A stretch of DNA of 10,109 nucleotides from Actinomycetota bacterium. GTDB lineage: Bacteria; Actinomycetota; Acidimicrobiia; IMCC26256; JACDBD01. Location of the stretch: contig JACDBD010000319.1 of NCBI GenBank assembly GCA_013695115.1, positions 1 through 10,109 on the forward strand, read 5' to 3'. The position numbers were made by a program, and so were the translations under genes. Shown here one piece after another: positions 6,385-10,109 of the stretch (positions within the stretch are counted from its first letter, which is position 1; every line of letters begins with the position of its first letter). The notes beneath the pieces were generated by a model that was given only the letters and a program-made list of their open reading frames with translations, was not told the origin of the DNA and searched no databases.

Positions 6385-7401
6385 ATGCCCATCGAGCCCT
6401 TCCGAAACCCAACCCTCGCCATCGAGGCATCCGGCCTGGTCAAGGCGTTCGGCGAGGTCCGGGCGGTCGACGGCGTCGACCTCGCCGTGCCCGCCGGCGG
6501 CGTGTACGGCTTCCTGGGCCCCAACGGCGCCGGCAAGACCACCGCCATCCGCACGCTGGCGACGCTGCTCCGTCCCGACGGCGGCGAGGCGCGGGTGTTC
6601 GGCCACGACATCGTGCGCGAACCGGACGCCGTCCGCAGCCGGGTGAGCCTGACCGGCCAGTTCGCGTCGGTCGACGAGGAGCTCACCGGAGCCGAGAACC
6701 TCGTCCTGCTGGGCCGGCTGCTCGGCTTCTCGCGGGGGCAGGCGCGGGAGCGGGCGGGCGAGCTCCTCGACGCGTTCGGGCTGGCCGAGGCGGGCGATCG
6801 CCTGGTGAAGACCTACTCGGGCGGCATGCAGCGCCGCCTCGACATCGCCGCCAGCATCATCGCGACCCCCGAGCTGATCTTCCTCGACGAGCCGACCACC
6901 GGCCTCGACCCGCGCAGCCGCAACCAGGTGTGGGAGATCGTCCGGGCGCTCGTCGCCCAGGGCACCACCGTGTTGCTGACCACCCAGTACCTCGACGAGG
7001 CCGACCGGCTCGCCGATCGCATCGCGGTGATCGACCACGGCCGGATCATCGCCGAGGGCACGTCGCGTGAGCTCAAGGCGTCGGTCGGCTCCGGTGCGGT
7101 GCACGTTCGGCTGAACGACCCCGAGCAACGGCCCGAGGCCCAGCGGCTGCTCACGCAGGCGCTCGGCGTCCCGGTGCACCTCGAGTCCGACCCGGTGGCA
7201 GTGTCGGCGCGGGTCGGCGACGCCGCCGAGACGGTCGCCCACGCGCTGGCGGAGCTGGCGCGCGCCGGCGTTGCCGTCACCGACTTCTCCCTCGGTCAGC
7301 CCAGCCTGGACGAGGTGTTCCTGGCCCTCACCGGCCACCCGGCGGATGACACGAGTACCGCGGATTCCGTCGACGACAACGACGAGGAGGACGCAGCGTG
7401 A
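6385..7401 (+). CDS. ABC transporter ATP-binding protein, DrrA (daunorubicin resistance) family
   Basis: A 338-residue cytoplasmic ATPase subunit of a DrrAB-type exporter. It shows Walker [10 protein letters not shown] (45-53), Q-loop Gln92 in SLTGQF, the signature [12 protein letters not shown] (144-155), Walker [13 protein letters not shown] (164-175), and TTQYLDEAD (199-207), where the switch histidine is Gln201; Gln at this place is usual in DrrA proteins. The C-terminal extension to [17 protein letters not shown] is also typical of the family, followed by an acidic tail. The ATG at 6385 has GAGAGGAC (6373-6380) before it; the open frame upstream has no family similarity. Its stop overlaps the permease start by 4 bp (GTGA), so the two are translationally coupled. 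The substrate cannot be read from sequence: DrrAB relatives export hydrophobic drugs or lipids. A copy of the shared ECF motif precedes it. Confidence 0.94.
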   Translation: MPIEPFRNPTLAIEASGLVKAFGEVRAVDGVDLAVPAGGVYGFLGPNGAGKTTAIRTLATLLRPDGGEARVFGHDIVREPDAVRSRVSLTGQFASVDEELTGAENLVLLGRLLGFSRGQARERAGELLDAFGLAEAGDRLVKTYSGGMQRRLDIAASIIATPELIFLDEPTTGLDPRSRNQVWEIVRALVAQGTTVLLTTQYLDEADRLADRIAVIDHGRIIAEGTSRELKASVGSGAVHVRLNDPEQRPEAQRLLTQALGVPVHLESDPVAVSARVGDAAETVAHALAELARAGVAVTDFSLGQPSLDEVFLALTGHPADDTSTADSVDDNDEEDAA

Positions 7402-8243
7402 CCACGACAACGATCGAGCCGACGATGGATGCCGTCCCCGAGGCGACGTTGCGCAGCGCGCTCTCGTCGCGCGCCCGACCAGTGCGCGCCAGTGCGTTGT
7501 CGGCGTCGCTGTCGTTCGGGTGGCGGGCGGCACTCAAGATCAAACACGTCCCGATGCAGCTCTTCGACGTGACCATGTTCCCGATCATGTTCGTGCTGCT
7601 CTACACCTACCTCTTCGGCGGCGCGCTCGCCGGCTCACCGAGCGAGTACCTCCAGGACCTCCTGCCCGGGGTGCTCGTCATGACCGTCGCGTGGATCACC
7701 ATGTACACCGGCCAGGCGCTGAACACCGACATCTCCAAGGGCATCTTCGACCGCTTCCGGTCGCTTCCGATCTGGCGACCGGCGGTGCTGGTCGGGATGC
7801 TCCTCGCCGACGCGGCGCGCTACACGATGGCGTCGGTGGTGATCGTCACGGTGGGCGTCGCCCTGGGCTTCCGGCCCGACGGCGGGCCGGTCGGCGTCGT
7901 GCTCGCGGTTGCCCTGCTGCTCGTGTTCGCGTTCAGCCTGTCGTGGGTCTGGACCGCGGTCGGGTTGCTGGCACCGACACCCGAGGCCGTCCTGCAGATG
8001 GCCATGACGATCCTGTTCCCGTTGACCTTCGCCAGCAACGTGTTCGTCGACCCGAAGACCATGCCCGGCTGGGTGCAGGCGTTCGTCAACGTCAACCCCA
8101 TCAGCCATCTGGCCACCGCGGCGCGCGGACTCATGCACGGAAACGCAGTCGCCGGCGACATCGCCTGGGTGCTGGCGTGGTGCGCGGCGCTCGTCGCCGT
8201 GTTCGCCCCGATCACCATGCGCCTGTACGCGAAGGAACGGTAG
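7398..8243 (+). CDS. ABC-2 type permease, DrrB family
   Basis: A 281-residue membrane subunit pairing with the preceding ATPase. Six hydrophobic segments lie at about 55-78, 86-108, 128-157, 165-193, 198-218 and 252-277, as expected for an ABC-2 permease. Recognisable stretches are [19 protein letters not shown] (115-133), [20 protein letters not shown] (181-200) and [19 protein letters not shown] (230-248), all characteristic of DrrB-like exporters. The N-terminal 50 residues are cytoplasmic and variable. The GTG start at 7398 is inside the 4-bp overlap with the ATPase stop and has GAGGAGG (7384-7390) just upstream. The stop codon is followed directly by the ATG of the next gene, so three genes form a tight operon. 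Confidence 0.93.
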   Translation: MTTTTIEPTMDAVPEATLRSALSSRARPVRASALSASLSFGWRAALKIKHVPMQLFDVTMFPIMFVLLYTYLFGGALAGSPSEYLQDLLPGVLVMTVAWITMYTGQALNTDISKGIFDRFRSLPIWRPAVLVGMLLADAARYTMASVVIVTVGVALGFRPDGGPVGVVLAVALLLVFAFSLSWVWTAVGLLAPTPEAVLQMAMTILFPLTFASNVFVDPKTMPGWVQAFVNVNPISHLATAARGLMHGNAVAGDIAWVLAWCAALVAVFAPITMRLYAKER

Positions 8244-8759
8244 ATGGCCCGGAACGAGCCCGTGGCCGAGCTCGACGCTCGGTTCAGCAGCGAGAACGCC
8301 ACCCCGACGCCGTGGGCGGAGGCGCGCCGGCTCCTCGAGGACGCGGAGGTGTACTGGCTGTCGACGGTGCGTCTCGACGGGCGGCCGCACGTCACCACGC
8401 TGTTGTCGGTCTGGCGGGACGGCGCGTTGTACTTCTGCACCGGCCCGGGCGAGCAGAAGGCCCGGAACCTCGTGCGGAACCAGCACTGCATCCTCACGAC
8501 CGGACGCAACACGCTCGACGAGGGCCTCGACCTCGTGGTCGAAGGCGACGCGGTGCGGGTGACCGATGAAACCCAGCTCCACGGGCTCGCCGATGCGTGG
8601 GGGGCGAAGTACGGCCCCGACTGGCGCTTCGAGGTCCGCGACGGCGCCTTCGTCCAGGGGGAGATCCCCGACGGGGCGCTGGTCTACGAGGTCGTGCCCA
8701 CGACGGCGTTCGGCTTCGCCAAAGGCGACGAGTTCAGCCAGACCCGCTGGCGCTTCTGA
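8244..8759 (+). CDS. Pyridoxamine 5'-phosphate oxidase-family protein (FMN/F420 split barrel)
   Basis: A 171-residue split-barrel flavoprotein of a different subgroup from the one at 3549-4031. The pattern TPWAEARRLLEDAEVYWLST (22-41), LDGRPHVTTLLSVWRDGALY (44-63), FCTGPGEQKARNLVRNQHCI (64-83) and DLVVEGDAVRVTDE (96-109), ending in FSQTRWRF, is common in actinobacterial proteins labelled pyridoxamine 5'-phosphate oxidase family. Cofactor and substrate are unknown; Trp-rich C-termini of this kind occur in both FMN and F420 binders. The ATG follows the permease stop with no gap, and GAAGGAACGG upstream may act as ribosome site, so expression should be coupled to the exporter. A link between efflux and redox chemistry of the exported compound is inference only. 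Confidence 0.87.
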   Translation: MARNEPVAELDARFSSENATPTPWAEARRLLEDAEVYWLSTVRLDGRPHVTTLLSVWRDGALYFCTGPGEQKARNLVRNQHCILTTGRNTLDEGLDLVVEGDAVRVTDETQLHGLADAWGAKYGPDWRFEVRDGAFVQGEIPDGALVYEVVPTTAFGFAKGDEFSQTRWRF

Positions 8760-8813
8760 CGATGCGGGCGGACCGGGTATAGGAACCCGAGCAGCCCGAG
8801 AAAGCGAGCACAC

Positions 8814-9434
8814 GTGAAGCTGACGATCGCGACGTTCCTGTCCCTGGACGGGGTGATGCAGGCGCCGGGCGGTCCCGACGAGGACCGCAGCGGCGGGTTC
8901 GAGCACGGCGGGTGGTCGTACCCCTACTCCGACGAGGACATGGGCCAGGCCGTCGACGGGTGGTTCGAGGCCGCGGACGCGTTCCTGCTGGGCCGGAAGA
9001 CCTACGAGATCTTCGCCGCCCACTGGCCGCACGTCACCGACGAGGCCAACCAGGTCGCCACCAAGCTGAACCGCCTCCCCAAGTACGTCGCGTCGAGGAC
9101 TCTGGACAAGGTCGAGTGGAACAACTCGACCCTGCTCGACGGCGACGCCGCCGACGCAGTCGCGAAGCTCAAGGGTGAGCGCGGCAACGAGCTCCAGGTC
9201 CACGGCAGCGGCAACCTCGCCCAGACGCTGATCAAGCACGGCCTCATCGACGAGTACCGGCTGTTCTCCTATCCGGTGGTCATCGGGAGCGGAAAGCGCC
9301 TCTTCGCCGACGGAGCCGTACCGGCGGCGCTGAAGCTCGTCGACACCAAGACGACGGGCAGCGGGATCGTGATCAGCACGTACCAGCCGGCAGGTGCTCT
9401 CGAGCACGGTTCGTTCGCGCTCGACGACCAGTAG
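8814..9434 (+). CDS. Dihydrofolate reductase-family protein (RibD C-terminal fold)
   Basis: A 206-residue protein of the RibD C-terminal/DHFR-like superfamily, cytoplasmic and probably NADPH-binding. It begins KLTIATFLSLDGVMQAPGG (2-20), shows FLLGRKTYEIFAAHWP (57-72), LPKYVASRTLD (88-98), the phosphate-binding stretch ELQVHGSGNLAQTLIKHGLI (126-145), DEYRLFSYPVVIGSGKRLF (146-164) and a last strand GIVISTYQP (184-192). It is neither a complete riboflavin enzyme nor classical FolA; many actinobacteria have several such paralogues of unknown substrate. The start is GTG at 8814 with only a weak purine stretch (GAGAAAGCGAG) before it. A 54-bp gap separates it from the preceding gene. That gap holds no copy of the shared ECF motif, so it may belong to a separate unit or rely on read-through. 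Confidence 0.88.
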   Translation: MKLTIATFLSLDGVMQAPGGPDEDRSGGFEHGGWSYPYSDEDMGQAVDGWFEAADAFLLGRKTYEIFAAHWPHVTDEANQVATKLNRLPKYVASRTLDKVEWNNSTLLDGDAADAVAKLKGERGNELQVHGSGNLAQTLIKHGLIDEYRLFSYPVVIGSGKRLFADGAVPAALKLVDTKTTGSGIVISTYQPAGALEHGSFALDDQ

Positions 9435-9448
9435 GCGGAGGTGCCGTC

Positions 9449-9886
9449 ATAATCGAGCGCCTCGAGGCCTTCATCGGCGAGTGGAGCATGGAGGCCGCGT
9501 TTCCCGACGCTCCGCCCGGGGACGTGCGCGGACGGGTCGTCTTCGAATGGATGCCGGGTGAGCAGTTCCTCGTCGAGCGATGGGAAGTCCCCCATCCCGA
9601 CGCTCCCGACGGCATCGCGATCATCGGCGTCGACCAGAGTGGAGAGAACTACCTGCAGCACTACTTCGACTCGCGTGGCGTCGCTCGGGTCTACGAGATG
9701 AGCTTCCGCGATGGCGTGTGGGAGCTCTGGAGAACGTCGGCGGACTTCTCGCCCCTGGAGTTCTCCCAGCGATTCACCGGGACCTTCAGTGACGACCGCA
9801 AGACAATCGCCGGCCGGTGGGAGATCTGCCACGACGGCTCCCACTGGGAGCTCGACTTCGATCTGACCTATACGAAGGTCACGTAA
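9449..9886 (+). CDS. Small DUF1579-like / lipocalin-like conserved protein, apparent ATA start
   Basis: A protein of about 145 residues resembling conserved actinobacterial proteins with a DUF1579-like barrel: GEWSMEA near the start, GRVVFEWMPGEQFLVERWEV, HPDAPDGIAIIGVD, YLQHYFDSRGVARVYEMSF, WELWRTSADFSPLEFSQRFT and a final WELDFDLTYTKV. Function is unknown. The first ordinary start is ATG at 9488, inside the GEWSM motif, which would cut off the first strand. In-frame codons upstream give IERLEAFIGEWS, which looks like the real N-terminus. A GGAGG (9437-9441) sits 7 nt before an ATA at 9449; ATA to ATG would be a one-base change. I therefore start it at 9449, read as a rare AUA start, a recent mutation or a sequencing error. 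Ordinary gene callers would report 9488-9886. It begins 14 bp after the DHFR-like gene and is probably in the same operon. Confidence 0.72.
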   Translation: MIERLEAFIGEWSMEAAFPDAPPGDVRGRVVFEWMPGEQFLVERWEVPHPDAPDGIAIIGVDQSGENYLQHYFDSRGVARVYEMSFRDGVWELWRTSADFSPLEFSQRFTGTFSDDRKTIAGRWEICHDGSHWELDFDLTYTKVT

Positions 9887-9899
9887 CTGGGAGGCAGGA

Positions 9900-9927
9900 A
9901 GGCCCCGAACCTTTCGGTCCGGGGCCT
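9900..9927. terminator. Hairpin terminator, usable on both strands
   Basis: AGGCCCCG (9900-9907) pairs with CGGGGCCT (9920-9927). After one mismatch, ACC pairs with GGT around a TTTC loop. On the minus strand it lies 16 nt past the tRNA 3' end and is followed by TTCCT, so it was probably the terminator of the original tRNA gene. On the plus strand it comes 13 nt after the stop of the 9449-9886 gene but has no T-tract. Confidence 0.65.
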
Positions 9928-9943
9928 CTGACCTGCATGTCGT

Positions 9944-9988
9944 TGGTGGCGGGGGGAGGATTTGAACCTCCGACCTTCGGGTTATGAG
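9944..9988 (-). pseudogene. 3' half of an initiator tRNA-Met (CAT) gene, probable attachment site
   Basis: Read on the minus strand, this is tRNA positions 32-76: anticodon loop CTCATAA with anticodon CAT (9986-9984), 3' anticodon stem CCCGA, variable loop AGGTC, a perfect T arm GGAGG-TTCAAAT-CCTCC, acceptor strand CCCCGCC and encoded ACCA. The CCCGA stem and CCCCGC acceptor fit an initiator rather than elongator tRNA-Met. The 5' half is absent: the five bases before the loop (CCGGT) do not pair with CCCGA as a stem, and no D arm or 5' acceptor strand follows in the remaining 120 bp. A 3' half ending with CCA is the classic duplicated core left by a tyrosine integrase. The intact gene would then be at the other end of the element. 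Confidence 0.8.
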
Positions 9989-9992
9989 ACCG

Positions 9993-10006
9993 GGAACATA
10001 CGTTCG
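9993..10006. promoter_or_regulatory. SOS-box-like palindrome (LexA site candidate)
   Basis: GGAACATACGTTCG matches the Gram-positive LexA consensus CGAACRNRYGTTYC, apart from its two outermost bases, with a perfect GAAC-N4-GTTC core (9994-10005). It starts 5 bp beyond the end of the tRNA fragment, on the presumed element side. The region is rich in CGTTCG repeats, so a chance match is possible. Confidence 0.45.
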
Positions 10007-10087
10007 CTGACGTTCGTGGAAGTGCGCTGACCTTCGCGTTCGAGTGCGCCCTGTTCGCTAGGCATCGCAGAGGTGCGCCCATGTTCG
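10000..10087 (+). repeat. Short imperfect direct repeats next to the tRNA half
   Basis: Two patterns overlap. Four 10-bp units follow one another: ACGTTCGCTG (10000), ACGTTCGTGG (10010), AAGTGCGCTG (10020), ACCTTCGCGT (10030). Three longer copies share GTGCGC then TTCG: 10022-10036, 10044-10057 (GTGCGCCCTGTTCG) and 10073-10087 (GTGCGCCCATGTTCG). Such direct repeats beside an attachment core could be arm-type integrase or excisionase sites. No gene can be supported in 9989-10109, although an ATG at 10081 with AGAGG 7 nt upstream is open to the window end. Confidence 0.5.
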
Positions 10088-10109
10088 TCGCAGTAGGGGT
10101 GGCGGTAGG

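Noticed and set aside
6985-6990. Loss of the switch histidine (Gln201) in the ABC ATPase as evidence of inactivity
   Set aside because: TTQYLDEAD with Gln is usual in DrrA-family ATPases; all other motifs are intact.
8754-8783. Possible sigma-70 promoter TTCTGA-N18-TATAGG before the DHFR-like gene
   Set aside because: The -35 match is poor and there is no second line of support; it may be real but cannot be claimed.
8760-8786. CGATGC in the gap before the DHFR-like gene as a fifth ECF promoter
   Set aside because: Sixteen bases further on the sequence is GGAAC, not CGGTC, so the second box is missing. The CGATGC at 1888 fails for the same reason.
7635-9407. 590-codon minus-strand open frame across the permease, flavoprotein and DHFR-like genes
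   Set aside because: It crosses three well-supported plus-strand genes and shows only mirror-composition residues; a GC-rich artefact.
9879-10082. 67-codon minus-strand open frame containing NPKVGGSNPPPAT
   Set aside because: That peptide is the familiar translation of a tRNA 3' half; it is an RNA gene remnant, not a protein.
9989-10109. Group I intron inside an initiator tRNA gene instead of an attachment site
   Set aside because: A group I intron should end in G before the 3' exon; here the base before the anticodon loop is T, and no intron core is visible. The right side is too short to exclude it completely.

Overview
The window is GC-rich (about 70% by eye) and tightly packed. Its protein families are typical of Actinomycetota: a DrrAB exporter, split-barrel flavoproteins, a DUF899 protein, and a SigG/SigX5-like ECF sigma factor with a SnoaL tail. 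An Acidimicrobiia-like genome is my best guess, but no marker here proves it.

Layout. (1) 23-469, minus: a SnoaL-like protein, divergent from (2) 506-3524, plus: a GlcD-type FAD dehydrogenase followed by a ThDP enzyme, with a GAGCGA-rich repetitive spacer between them. (3) 3549-4814, minus: DUF899 thiol-fold protein, then a split-barrel flavoprotein. (4) 4916-5293, plus: a STAS-domain protein whose 3' end overlaps the 3' end of (5) 5207-6184, minus: an ECF sigma factor with a C-terminal SnoaL domain. (6) 6385-8759, plus: DrrA-type ATPase, DrrB-type permease and a second split-barrel protein, nearly without gaps. (7) 8814-9886, plus: a RibD/DHFR-fold protein and a small DUF1579-like protein that seems to lack a normal start codon. 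(8) 9900-10109: a hairpin, then the 3' half only of an initiator tRNA-Met gene, then repeats and an SOS-box-like palindrome. This looks like the edge of an integrated element lying to the right.

Main result. The same bipartite motif, CGATGR-N16-CGGTC, occurs four times. It lies in the correct orientation and at 10-40 nt from the start codon of DUF899 (4873-4847, minus), STAS (4879-4905, plus), the sigma factor (6242-6216, minus) and drrA (6318-6344, plus). It has the form of an ECF promoter, with identical 16-nt spacing each time. The simplest reading is that the sigma factor drives its own gene and the three neighbouring units. Genes 3549-8759 would then be one compact regulon: a sigma factor with a built-in possible ligand-binding domain controlling an efflux pump, a thioredoxin-fold protein, two flavin split-barrel proteins and a STAS protein. 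The two promoters between DUF899 and STAS stand back to back with -35 elements only 5 bp apart, which creates a perfect 9-bp inverted repeat.
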